Assembly: GCA_011052165.1 (NCBI GenBank)
Contig: DRJN01000440.1
Location: 1-6,008, forward strand
Direction of reading: 5' to 3'
DNA: 6,008 nucleotides
Origin: Gammaproteobacteria bacterium
GTDB taxonomy: Bacteria; Pseudomonadota; Gammaproteobacteria; UBA6429; Thiohalophilaceae
Positions 1 to 6,008 of this stretch are shown here, one piece after another. Numbering within the stretch: the first letter of the stretch is position 1; every line of letters starts with the position of its first letter. Made by a program: the position numbers and the translations under genes. Under the pieces are notes generated by a model. The model searched no databases, was not told where the DNA came from, and worked only from the letters and a program-made list of their open reading frames with translations.

Positions 1-1577
1 CGTGTCGCATGAAATTCTATTTCAGGCCAGCGTTCCTGGATCAGTTGCAGATTGACCCGCGTAGGCGCGATGTAGGTGAGGCTGTCGGAGGAATCCAGGG
101 CCAGGTTCCCGGCGGCTTTCTTTTTGAAGTCCGCCAGCATTTGTTCGTCCTCACAAATCACCCAGCGTGCCGCCTGCACATTGACCGCTTCAAAAGAACA
201 CTCCACGCTGTACTCGTGTTTCAGGCGGAAGGCGACCACGTCAAACTGCAATACCCCCACCGCACCAACCACCAGATCGTTGTTGGTCAGAGGCTTGAAA
301 AGTTGTGAGGCGCCTTCCTCGCTGAGTTGATCCAGACCTTTTTTCAGGGCCTTCATTTTCAGCGGATCACGCAGCCGCACGCGGCGGAACAGTTCCGGGG
401 CAAAATTGGGAATACCGGTAAATTTGAGTTCCTCACCCAAAGTAAAAGCATCGCCAATGCGGATAGTACCGTGATTATGCAGACCGATAATGTCGCCGGG
501 CCAGGCATTTTCCACATGCTCACGTTCGCTGGCCATGAAGGTCAGGGCATTGGCAATTTTGACATCTTTGCCGATGCGTACATGGCGCATTTTCATGCCC
601 TTTTCATAGTGCCCCGAACAGACGCGTAAAAAAGCAATACGATCCCGATGCTGAGGATCCATGTTCGCCTGTATCTTGAAAACGAAGCCACTGAAGTCCT
701 CTTCGTCCGGCTGCACTTGCCGCCGTTGCGTACTGCGCGGTAGGGGCGCGGGCGCATATTCGACGAAATAGTCCAGCAGCTCTTCAATACCGAAGTTATT
801 AATGGCGGAGCCGAAAAAGACCGGACAGAGTTTGCCTGCAAGAAAAGCATCCAGATCAAATTCATGACTGGCGCCCCGGACCAGTTCAATTTCCTCACGC
901 AACTCATCGGCAGCAGCACCCAGCATGTCATCCAGCTTGGAGTTGTCCAGCCCCTGAATGACTTCACCGGTCTGGATCTTGCCGCCGTGAGTGGCACTGT
1001 ACAGGTGGATGCTGTCGTTATAAAGATGGAACACCCCCTTGAATCCCTTGCCCATACCAATAGGCCAGGTCACGGGCGCACACTGGATATTGAGTACCGA
1101 CTCCACCTCGTCCATCAGTTCGATGGGATCGCGGCCTTCCCGATCCAACTTGTTAATAAAGGTCAGGATCGGCGTGGTGCGCAGGCGGCAGACTTCCATC
1201 AGCTTGATGGTGCGCGCCTCGACGCCCTTGGCCGAATCAATCACCATCAGCGCCGAGTCCACGGCGGTCAGGGTGCGATAGGTGTCTTCGGAAAAGTCTT
1301 CGTGTCCCGGCGTATCCAGCAGGTTGATAATCTTTTCTTGATAGGGAAACTGCATCACCGCCGAGGTCACAGAAATGCCGCGTTCCTTTTCCATCGCCAT
1401 CCAGTCCGAGGTGGCATGCCGATCCGCCTTGCGTCCCTTGACCGTACCGGCCTGCTGGATGGCACGCCCGTAAAGCAGCAGTTTTTCGGTCAGGGTGGTC
1501 TTGCCGGCATCCGGGTGGGAAATGATAGCAAACGTGCGTCTCCTATTGATTTCATTGATAAAATTGCTTTCTGACAA
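1..1577 (-). CDS. prfC: Peptide chain release factor 3 (RF3), 3' end cut by window edge
   Basis: RF3 is a cytoplasmic translational GTPase that removes RF1/RF2 from the ribosome after termination. The reading frame is open for 525 codons from a TTG at 1577 to the left edge. E. coli RF3 is about 529 residues, so only a few codons are missing. Visible G motifs are SHPDAGKTT (20-28, P-loop), RGISVTS (66-72, switch I), DTPGHEDF (88-95, G3) and NKLD (142-145, G4). The C-terminal RF3 domain follows, ending ...EIEFHATR at the edge. The TTG is chosen because a GGAG lies 8 nt upstream (1586-1589) and it puts the P-loop at the usual distance from the N-terminus. Codons 1-14 have 14/42 G+C and use AGG and AGA for arginine. 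The next 19 codons have 31/57 G+C. The native EVAKRRTFA-type start of RF3 is replaced by EINRRRTFA. I infer that an integrated element supplied this 5' end. Identity is near certain; the start is likely. Confidence 0.97.
   Translation of the reverse strand, partial: MSESNFINEINRRRTFAIISHPDAGKTTLTEKLLLYGRAIQQAGTVKGRKADRHATSDWMAMEKERGISVTSAVMQFPYQEKIINLLDTPGHEDFSEDTYRTLTAVDSALMVIDSAKGVEARTIKLMEVCRLRTTPILTFINKLDREGRDPIELMDEVESVLNIQCAPVTWPIGMGKGFKGVFHLYNDSIHLYSATHGGKIQTGEVIQGLDNSKLDDMLGAAADELREEIELVRGASHEFDLDAFLAGKLCPVFFGSAINNFGIEELLDYFVEYAPAPLPRSTQRRQVQPDEEDFSGFVFKIQANMDPQHRDRIAFLRVCSGHYEKGMKMRHVRIGKDVKIANALTFMASEREHVENAWPGDIIGLHNHGTIRIGDAFTLGEELKFTGIPNFAPELFRRVRLRDPLKMKALKKGLDQLSEEGASQLFKPLTNNDLVVGAVGVLQFDVVAFRLKHEYSVECSFEAVNVQAARWVICEDEQMLADFKKKAAGNLALDSSDSLTYIAPTRVNLQLIQERWPEIEFHAT
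1515..1544. other. Probable attachment-site junction inside the 5' end of prfC
   Basis: Base composition and codon use change here, within codons 12-21 of prfC (RRRTFAIISH). To the right the codons are AT-rich; to the left they match the rest of prfC. The 5' end of prfC is the known insertion site of SXT/R391-type elements, and an integrase resembling theirs lies 3 kb away. The exact crossover core cannot be fixed because the other junction is outside the window, so the limits are an inference. Confidence 0.5.
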
Positions 1578-1592
1578 ACGCTATTCTCCAAA

Positions 1593-1602
1593 TATGTACA
1601 CA
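1593..1602 (+). promoter_or_regulatory. TATGTACACA site in the prfC leader
   Basis: This 10-mer has a TGTACA palindromic core. Its reverse complement occurs at 5881-5890 in front of the integrase, and near-identical sites lie at 5919-5928 and 5931-5940. It sits just upstream of the GGAG ribosome-binding site of prfC and about 50 nt from the proposed crossover. It could be an integrase arm-type site or an operator; neither is proven. Confidence 0.35.
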
Positions 1603-1650
1603 CTTATAAATCTACTCATACCCAGATATTAGGCAATAAAAAAGCCTACT

Positions 1651-1680
1651 ATTTTAACCTTGAACAGGGTTCGGTGTCAG
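1651..1680 (-). promoter_or_regulatory. Candidate sigma70 promoter for prfC, supplied by the element
   Basis: On the minus strand CTGACA (1680-1675, 5/6 match to TTGACA) is separated by 18 nt from TAAAAT (1656-1651, 5/6 match to TATAAT). This predicts a transcript starting near 1644 with a leader of roughly 65 nt before the TTG start of prfC. It lies on the element side of the proposed junction, as expected if the element re-supplies expression of the gene it splits. Found by eye only. Confidence 0.45.
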
Positions 1681-1735
1681 GTGAAATCGAGATATGGATA
1701 AAGAAGCGGTAAATTAATGCCACTTCGATACTGTT

Positions 1736-2071
1736 TTATATAGACTTAAAGGTGCCGCCCGTTGCCCAATTTGCAGGACTGATGTCGAAAAAATGTCGGA
1801 AAGGATTCTTCTGGCTTGTTTGTGCGGCCTGAAGGCTCTTCAGGTAATCAACGGCACGTTGTGCGTGGGCGGCGGTGAAGATTGCCCGCGTGTCCTGTTT
1901 TAGGATTTCAAGCCAACTATGTAGGTAAGCTGCATGCTCATCCCTAACTTCCGGCGTGATCCCGAGATCAGCAGAGAGGAAAGCAGCTCCAAGTTCGGCC
2001 ACCAGTTCTTCCTGGGCGTAGCCTTCGTCGCCCCAGTTATGCGGGCAGCCCGTTGCCGGTCCGGCGATCAC
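1736..2071 (-). pseudogene. ArdC-like zincin antirestriction protein, C-terminal remnant
   Basis: The frame opens at a GTG (2071) and gives 111 residues. From about residue 12 (base 2038) the protein looks like the C-terminal part of ArdC-type proteins, which have an N-terminal ssDNA-binding domain (DUF1738) and a C-terminal zincin-like metallopeptidase domain. Recognisable stretches are GDEGYAQEELVAELGAAFL (14-32), then DLGITPE and a region like the usual SWLxxLKxDxRAIFxAAxxAQxAxDYL. The HExxH zinc site normally just upstream is absent, and residues 1-11 are unlike the family. Family members are around 300 residues, so nearly two thirds are missing. The 3' end looks intact. I infer a truncation with the breakpoint near 2038, leaving no peptidase activity. 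Whether the fragment is translated is unknown; no clear ribosome-binding site was seen. Confidence 0.75.
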
Positions 2072-2259
2072 GGCTAGAAACGTGAAGCTATGAGGAAACC
2101 GCGAGAGGAGATGAGTCGCTTATGACGGAAGCACAGCCGGATAGGCCAGACCGCACAGCAGAATACACTAAATTTCGCTCGACACAATGAACTAGTTATG
2201 TTACAACTTGATATACTAAGAATTGAACAGCAGGATAAACGAACAGCAAGACATGCACT
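2072..2259. other. Intergenic region between the ArdC remnant and the Fic gene
   Basis: No supported gene is seen. The minus strand stays open upstream of the ArdC remnant for some codons but with no recognisable protein, so this may hold unrelated DNA joined at the breakpoint. The right half must carry the Fic promoter. TATACT (2212-2217) is a reasonable -10, but no good -35 lies at 16-18 nt, so the promoter is not resolved. Confidence 0.5.
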
Positions 2260-3819
2260 ATGGCAAAACCTTCGGAAAAACTAGCTGAATCTCTAGAAGT
2301 GCTGCATGCACTTCAGGAACGTGGTGTGGTCGCTATACGCTCTGGTGACCTGTCGCGAACTCACCGTGAGCGGCTGTGCCGGAATGGCTTCTTGCAAGAA
2401 GTGATCAAAGGCTGGTACATCCCTGCTCGACCAGATGAAACCGCCGGAGAAAGCACCGCTTGGTACGCCTCATTCTGGAGGTTTTGCGCAGCGTATCTCC
2501 AGCATCGATTCGGTAAAGACTGGTGCCTGTCGCCGGAGCAATCACTGTCACTGCATGCCGAGAACTGGACAGTACCGCGTCAACTACTGGTCCGATCATC
2601 CAAAGCACAGAACAACATGACTGCATTACCGCACGATACATCACTACTTGATGCACGCGCTTCATTGCCGGAAGAAAAAGACATCGTGGAAAAAGACGCG
2701 CTACGCCTGTTCTCGCTCCCTGCGGCCTTGATTGCCTGCTCACCGGGATATTTCAGGCAAAACCCGACCGATATGCGTGCCGCACTGTCTATGGTGCGTG
2801 ATGCATCCGAAGTTCTGGATCGACTACTGGAAGGTGGACACAGCACCATCGCCGGTCGGCTGGCTGGCGCGTTCCGCAACATTGGTCGCGACCGTATCGC
2901 AGACGATATAGTGCAGACCATGCGAACAGCCGGGTACGATGTCCGGGAGAACGACCCGTTCGAGACACAAATTCCAGTGATCCTGCCTGCACGGGAACAG
3001 TCTCCTTACGTCAATCGACTCCGTTTAATGTGGCAGGAAATGCGTGGATCAATTATCGAGCGGTTTCCGGCTGCCCCCGGTCTGCCAAAGGACACCAAGG
3101 CCTATCTCAAGCGTGTTGAAGATGTTTATGTTATGGATGCCTATCACTCATTATCAATCGAAGGCTATCGGGTCAATCCCGAACTGATTGAACGTGTACG
3201 CAGCGGAAACTGGAACCCGGACGGGGATGACAATGACCGGGAACAGCGCGATGCTTTGGCGGCACGCGGTTACTGGCAAGCCTATCAGGCTGTGAGGGAA
3301 AGTATCGATAAAGTCCTGCGCGGCGATAATCCCGGCCTCGTCGCGGATGATGATCACCGACTCTGGTATCGGGAAATGTTTGCACCGGGTGTCACGGCGG
3401 GATTGCTACGCCCAGCCGATCTCGCCGGTTATCGTAACGGGCCGGTTTTTATTCGCCGCTCAATGCACGTCCCTCCAAGCCGTGAGGCCGTGCGTGATGC
3501 AATGCCAGCCTTCTTTGATTTACTTCATGAAGAGACGGAGCCGTCCGTTCGCATTGTACTCGGGCATTTTATATTTGTTTATATTCATCCTTATATGGAT
3601 GGTAACGGTCGCACGGGACGTTTTTTAATGAACGTGATGCTGGCGAGTGGGGGCTATCCCTGGACGGTTGTCCCGTTGGAACGACGCGATGAATATATGG
3701 CAGCATTGGAAGAGGCTAGCGTTGGCCAGAATATCATGCCATTTGCTGATTTTCTGGCAGGACTGGTCAATGCCGGGCTGGAAGGGAAACCCGCTCCAGC
3801 ACTTCCTTCTTCGAAGTGA
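2260..3819 (+). CDS. Fic family protein with AbiEi-like winged-helix N-terminal region
   Basis: A 519-residue intact gene. Residues ~8-55 resemble the winged-helix of AbiEi-type antitoxins: a hydrophobic helix, LSRTHRERLCRNG (31-43), then the wing FLQEVIKGWYIP (44-55). The region to about 235 continues as an AbiEi-like domain. The C-terminal half is a Fic domain. SLSIEG (297-302) matches the inhibitory (S/T)xxxE(G/N) motif placed before the Fic core (class II), with E301 as the expected blocking glutamate. The target-binding flap is around NGPVFIRRSMHVPP (393-406). The catalytic motif HPYMDGNGRTGR (443-454) is complete, with H443, D447 and R454 at key positions. Fic domains usually transfer AMP from ATP to hydroxyls of target proteins; the target is not known here. 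The MAKPSEKL start agrees with what I recall of relatives. The Shine-Dalgarno sequence is weak. The gene stands alone between two antirestriction remnants and ends 21 nt before a hairpin. I infer a self-regulated toxin or defence-type gene carrying its own DNA-binding and inhibitory parts. Confidence 0.9.
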   Translation: MAKPSEKLAESLEVLHALQERGVVAIRSGDLSRTHRERLCRNGFLQEVIKGWYIPARPDETAGESTAWYASFWRFCAAYLQHRFGKDWCLSPEQSLSLHAENWTVPRQLLVRSSKAQNNMTALPHDTSLLDARASLPEEKDIVEKDALRLFSLPAALIACSPGYFRQNPTDMRAALSMVRDASEVLDRLLEGGHSTIAGRLAGAFRNIGRDRIADDIVQTMRTAGYDVRENDPFETQIPVILPAREQSPYVNRLRLMWQEMRGSIIERFPAAPGLPKDTKAYLKRVEDVYVMDAYHSLSIEGYRVNPELIERVRSGNWNPDGDDNDREQRDALAARGYWQAYQAVRESIDKVLRGDNPGLVADDDHRLWYREMFAPGVTAGLLRPADLAGYRNGPVFIRRSMHVPPSREAVRDAMPAFFDLLHEETEPSVRIVLGHFIFVYIHPYMDGNGRTGRFLMNVMLASGGYPWTVVPLERRDEYMAALEEASVGQNIMPFADFLAGLVNAGLEGKPAPALPSSK

Positions 3820-3840
3820 TATAGCGTAGAGAGATTAGAA

Positions 3841-3860
3841 AGGCCGCCTTTCGGCGGCCT
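3841..3860 (-). terminator. Hairpin terminator between convergent Fic gene and ArdA remnant
   Basis: A perfect 8-bp stem AGGCCGCC/GGCGGCCT with a 4-nt loop. On the minus strand it lies 8 nt after the ArdA remnant stop and is followed by TTTCTAATC, a modest U-rich tail. On the plus strand no T-run follows. It therefore looks chiefly like the ardA terminator and may also stop Fic transcription. Confidence 0.7.
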
Positions 3861-3868
3861 GTTGAAGA

Positions 3869-4114
3869 TTAGAACTCGTTAGCGTTGGTAACGATCAGGT
3901 CGTGGTCGATTTCGATGATCTCGCCGTTGATCTTCATATCGCGAGCGATGGCATCATAGTCGATATAGTAGCGAAGGTTTTCAGGAATTTCGGTTGTTTC
4001 TTCGATTATATCGTAAGCGTAATCCTTGGCTGGGCCGTTAAAGAGGCTGACTTCTTCGTAGCGTTCCAAAGCATCTTCGAGGCTGTAGCCGTATTGAAGA
4101 TAACCCGTTAACAC
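3869..4114 (-). pseudogene. ardA: ArdA antirestriction protein, C-terminal remnant
   Basis: ArdA proteins are acidic DNA mimics that inhibit type I restriction enzymes and are commonly carried by conjugative elements. This 81-residue frame (GTG at 4114) matches the C-terminal half: GYSLEDALERYEEVSLFNG, then IPENLRYYIDYDAIARDMKI (43-62), and the ending TNANEF. It is strongly acidic, as in the family. Full ArdA is about 165-185 residues, so roughly half is missing. Upstream of 4114 the frame stays open but reads a basic, serine-rich sequence unlike ArdA, and from about 4123 the opposite strand encodes a different protein. No ribosome-binding site fits the GTG. I infer a deletion with its breakpoint around 4105-4122. 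The 3' end and its terminator are intact. Confidence 0.75.
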
Positions 4115-4122
4115 CTTCCGGT

Positions 4123-4653
4123 GAGAAGCATGTTTATCTCTGGGGGTTTTTAGTTCCAGGCTACACGAACGACGACTTTGAATATGTTTGGACAGATACA
4201 GAGGATGAAGACCAGCAAGGCTGGATAATGTTATTGGATAAGATAGAAGAATATCGCAATATATACCCAGACCTTATTCTTGCCCACTATTCTAGTCATG
4301 AACGTACCACCATTAAGAAATATGCTGAGCGCTATAGCATGGAAGATAACGAGACGGTGATCTATCTACTCGGTGATAAAAGCCCTCTCTTTGACATGCA
4401 AAAGCCTGTACTTGAAAGCTTGGTGTTACCCTTGCAAGGTTACGGCCTTAAAGATATTTGCAAACATAAAGACTTGGTAAATTTTCAATGGGAAGATGAT
4501 GACTCTGGTTCGCAATGGTCTATTGTGCAGTTTAATCGTTTTCTTGAAGAGACCAATCCAGAATACCGAGAACAGCTAAAGACTGACATTCTTGGTTACA
4601 ATCGTGATGATGTGATTGCCACGCGAAGACTAGGGATGCTGCGTAATGCCTAA
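4123..4653 (+). pseudogene. TM0106-family RecB-like nuclease, C-terminal RNase H-like remnant
   Basis: The frame can be read as EKHVYLWGFLVPG from 4123, before the first ATG at 4228 (141 residues from there), with no stop between. It resembles the C-terminal RNase H-like (YprB-type, RNase_H_2) domain of TM0106-family RecB-like putative nucleases. Visible landmarks are YLWGFLV after the lost first acidic motif, ILAHYSSHE (the His-containing second motif) and LGYNRDDVIATRRLGML (last acidic motif with Y-N-x-x-D). The N-terminal RecB-like nuclease part and the first D-x-E motif are missing, so nuclease activity is not expected. The C-terminus is complete and its TAA overlaps the integrase TAG by sharing bases 4651-4652. 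Low G+C, unlike the Fic gene, suggests a different origin. The family assignment is by eye and moderately sure; truncation follows if it is right. Confidence 0.6.
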
Positions 4654-5858
4654 GCCTCTACAATCTCCATTAAACGTTCCCACCACGCTTGGTAAGCTTT
4701 TTCTTGTTCCGGCAGGTAATCATAATGATCATAAACCTGCCAGGAACCGGGCAACCGATGCCCCAGCATGATTTCAGCAATATGTGGCTCGGTCAGAGAA
4801 GAAAGATTGGTTCTGGCAGTCTTTCTTAAATCATGTACTGACCAGTGTTTCATCTCATAGTCTTTATGACGGCGTAGCCACTGCATAATGTTATAAGGAA
4901 GCTGTAACGGTGCGCTTTGCCCCATCGGCTCATTCGTGCCGCTATTATTGAACAGGTAATCTCCCTCACCACTCAGTTCAATAGCTTCTTCAACAAGTTC
5001 CTTCACAGCGGGAATAATCGGGCGCAGCAATGGCTTGTTTGATGATTTCCCGAGCTTGTGGTTTTCTGGCGGCACAGTCCAGACCATCGCATCCAGATCA
5101 AAATGTTCTTTTTTACTTAAGCGCAATTCTCCATTCCGGCAGGCCAGCACAAGACAGAGCTTGAGATAGAGCTTCTTCTTGGCCGCCATGCGCGATTCAT
5201 TGATGGCAGGCCAGACCAGCCTTATCTCTTCATCAGATAATGACCTGTCTCCGGCCACCTTTTTGATCTGTAAATCTTCTTTGGCATTAATCTCGGTTAA
5301 AACATTGAAGGGAATGAGCTGACGCTTGACCGCCCATTTAAGCATCTGTTTGCTGTTTATCAGAATACGCTCGGCAATGGCGGGGCGTTTTTCGGCATGT
5401 TCTTCCAGGATCGCCAGCCACTGGTGAAGGGTGATCTTCTCTGCGGGTAAATCGCCAACAACCGGCAAAACATATAATTCAAAGCTGCGGCAGATTTCAT
5501 GGTGCATTTTCTTGTTTTTCTTGCAGTAGCTTTCATACCACTGGCGGAATATGGACTCTAGCGTATCGGCATTGATGAGCGCCTGTTTTTCAAGTTTACG
5601 AACAATCTTTGGATTATGCCCTTGCTCCAGCTCTTTCCGTAGGCGCTCATTTTCAGCACGCGCCTCCTTCAATGTCATCTTCGGGTAAGAACCAATATCA
5701 AGGCGCTGTAACTTCCGGTCATAGCGATAACGCATCTGGAAAGTCACCTTCCCAAGAGGCGAGAGACGAACGCTCAAGCCATCACGGTCTTTTACTTCTT
5801 GAACAGCGGGACGTTTCTTTCCGTTATTGGCCTTGAGCCAGCTATCTGAAAGAGCCAT
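4650..5858 (-). CDS. int: Tyrosine recombinase / integrase, SXT/R391-like type
   Basis: A 402-residue site-specific recombinase that would integrate and excise the element. Residues 1-85 form the DUF4102-like arm-binding domain (MALSDSWLKAN start, RDGLSVRLSP, LDIGSYPKMTLKEAR). Residues ~100-180 form the SAM-like core-binding domain. The catalytic domain runs from ~205. All catalytic positions are present: R241 in ACRNGEL, a lysine near HKLGK (268-271), H342 and R345 in HDLRKT, H367 in LGH, and the nucleophile Y376 in VYDHY. The ATG at 5858 is preceded by GGGGGTGA, a fair ribosome-binding site. The sequence resembles, from memory, integrases of SXT/R391 ICEs, which insert in prfC; prfC is in this window. 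The gene reads toward prfC and ends in a 4-nt convergent overlap with the nuclease remnant. It appears functional. Confidence 0.95.
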   Translation of the reverse strand: MALSDSWLKANNGKKRPAVQEVKDRDGLSVRLSPLGKVTFQMRYRYDRKLQRLDIGSYPKMTLKEARAENERLRKELEQGHNPKIVRKLEKQALINADTLESIFRQWYESYCKKNKKMHHEICRSFELYVLPVVGDLPAEKITLHQWLAILEEHAEKRPAIAERILINSKQMLKWAVKRQLIPFNVLTEINAKEDLQIKKVAGDRSLSDEEIRLVWPAINESRMAAKKKLYLKLCLVLACRNGELRLSKKEHFDLDAMVWTVPPENHKLGKSSNKPLLRPIIPAVKELVEEAIELSGEGDYLFNNSGTNEPMGQSAPLQLPYNIMQWLRRHKDYEMKHWSVHDLRKTARTNLSSLTEPHIAEIMLGHRLPGSWQVYDHYDYLPEQEKAYQAWWERLMEIVEA

Positions 5859-5880
5859 GGATCACCCCCATAGATCAGGC

Positions 5881-5948
5881 TGTGTACATATTTTATGGAG
5901 AGCCTCAAAACGGCGATTTATGTACACGAATATGTACATAATTGTGAA
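5881..5948 (-). promoter_or_regulatory. Integrase upstream region with three TGTACA-centred sites
   Basis: Sites are TGTGTACATA (5881-5890), TATGTACACG (5919-5928) and the perfect palindrome TATGTACATA (5931-5940). The core centres are 38 and 12 bp apart. A possible minus-strand promoter, TTCACA (5948-5943) with TACATA (5924-5919) at 18 nt, would overlap or abut the two right-hand sites, so a protein bound there could repress int. The -10 is poor. They might instead be integrase arm-type sites. The repeats are certain; their role is inferred. Confidence 0.45.
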
Positions 5949-6008
5949 GGCTCAGCTTGTCTTTGGATGTCCTTCATTGTCCCGCAGAAATGCCGGAAAA
6001 TCAATGAA
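5949..6008. other. Right-edge segment, nothing recognised
   Basis: No coding frame, repeat or RNA gene that I can support. It lies upstream of the integrase promoter region and presumably leads into the next module of the element. Confidence 0.4.

Larger units (their letters stand above)
1545..6008. mobile_element. End of an integrated element (SXT/R391-like integrase type) inserted in prfC, continuing off the right edge
   Basis: The segment starts where the prfC 5' codons change character and carries a prfC-leader promoter, antirestriction gene remnants, a Fic gene, a nuclease remnant and a full tyrosine integrase. Known SXT/R391 ICEs insert in the 5' end of prfC and give it a new promoter and start. 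The integrase reads toward prfC, which fits one end of such an element. No conjugation genes are in view, so it could be a full ICE, a mobilizable island using the same site, or a decayed remnant. No second attachment core is visible, so the right limit is only the window edge. Confidence 0.55.

Noticed and set aside
1541..1560. Direct repeat ATCAAT-GAA-ATCAAT on the minus strand at the prfC start
   Set aside because: Six-base AT-rich repeats inside coding sequence are easily due to chance; might be integrase sites but nothing else supports it.
864..1574. Long plus-strand open frame of 236 codons opposite prfC, plus others at 9-308, 327-629 and 1039-1281
   Set aside because: They are antisense to a clearly conserved prfC and have no recognisable domains; they arise from its codon pattern.
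1630..1648. TAGGC...GCCTA hairpin with A/T-rich loop in the prfC leader
   Set aside because: Only a 5-bp stem with a 9-nt loop; too weak to call a terminator or riboswitch.
2090..2190. Two tiny plus-strand frames joined by an ATGA overlap (ATG at 2090, ATG at 2122 ending at 2190), with a GAGAGGAG nearby
   Set aside because: 11 and 22 codons with no recognisable protein, and the second ATG sits 11 nt or more from the purine run. Probably chance; a leader peptide for the Fic gene cannot be excluded.
4228..4653. Treating the 141-residue frame as an intact small gene
   Set aside because: The frame reads open upstream with family-like YLWGFLV sequence, and the first catalytic motif is missing, so a truncated larger gene explains it better.
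5999..6008. ATCAATGAA at the right edge matching ATCAATGAA near the prfC start
   Set aside because: Nine bases in inverted relation and cut by the window edge; attachment sites should be direct repeats, so it is not a second junction.
1..6008. CRISPR array, tRNA, rRNA or insertion sequence
   Set aside because: No regular spaced repeats, cloverleaf-like sequence, rRNA sequence or transposase was seen on either strand.

Overview
The window reads as one junction between a proteobacterial chromosome and an integrated mobile element. The chromosomal anchor is prfC (peptide chain release factor 3), read on the minus strand, with its last few codons beyond the left edge. Its protein is of the proteobacterial kind, and moderate-GC coding together with this type of integrase suggests a gammaproteobacterium. 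I cannot name the genus from 6 kb.

Layout, left to right. (1) 1-1577, minus: prfC, complete except for its final codons. It starts at a TTG, and its first ~14 codons are AT-rich and unlike the rest of the gene. (2) 1578-1735: prfC leader with a plausible sigma70 promoter and one copy of a TATGTACAYR palindrome-like site. (3) 1736-2071, minus: 3' remnant of an ArdC-like zincin antirestriction gene that has lost the metal-binding half. (4) 2260-3819, plus: an intact 519-residue Fic protein, an AbiEi-like winged-helix N-terminal region fused to a Fic AMP-transferase domain with its own inhibitory motif. (5) 3841-3860: hairpin terminator. (6) 3869-4114, minus: 3' remnant of an ArdA antirestriction gene. 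(7) About 4123-4653, plus: 3' remnant of a TM0106-family RecB-like nuclease (RNase H-like part). (8) 4650-5858, minus: an intact 402-residue tyrosine recombinase resembling SXT/R391-type integrases, with its start region (5859-5940) carrying three more TGTACA-centred sites. (9) 5941-6008: no gene seen.

Interpretation. SXT/R391-type elements are known to insert in the 5' end of prfC and to supply a replacement 5' end and promoter for it. The integrase type, the changed base composition of the first prfC codons, the TTG start and the leader all fit that model, so the element most likely begins near 1515-1545 and runs off the right edge. The roughly 3 kb between the junction and the integrase is cargo: one intact, self-contained Fic toxin-like gene surrounded by wreckage of two antirestriction genes and a nuclease. 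It looks like a decayed defence/anti-defence hotspot. Family names here come from recognising motifs by eye and from memory; no search was run.
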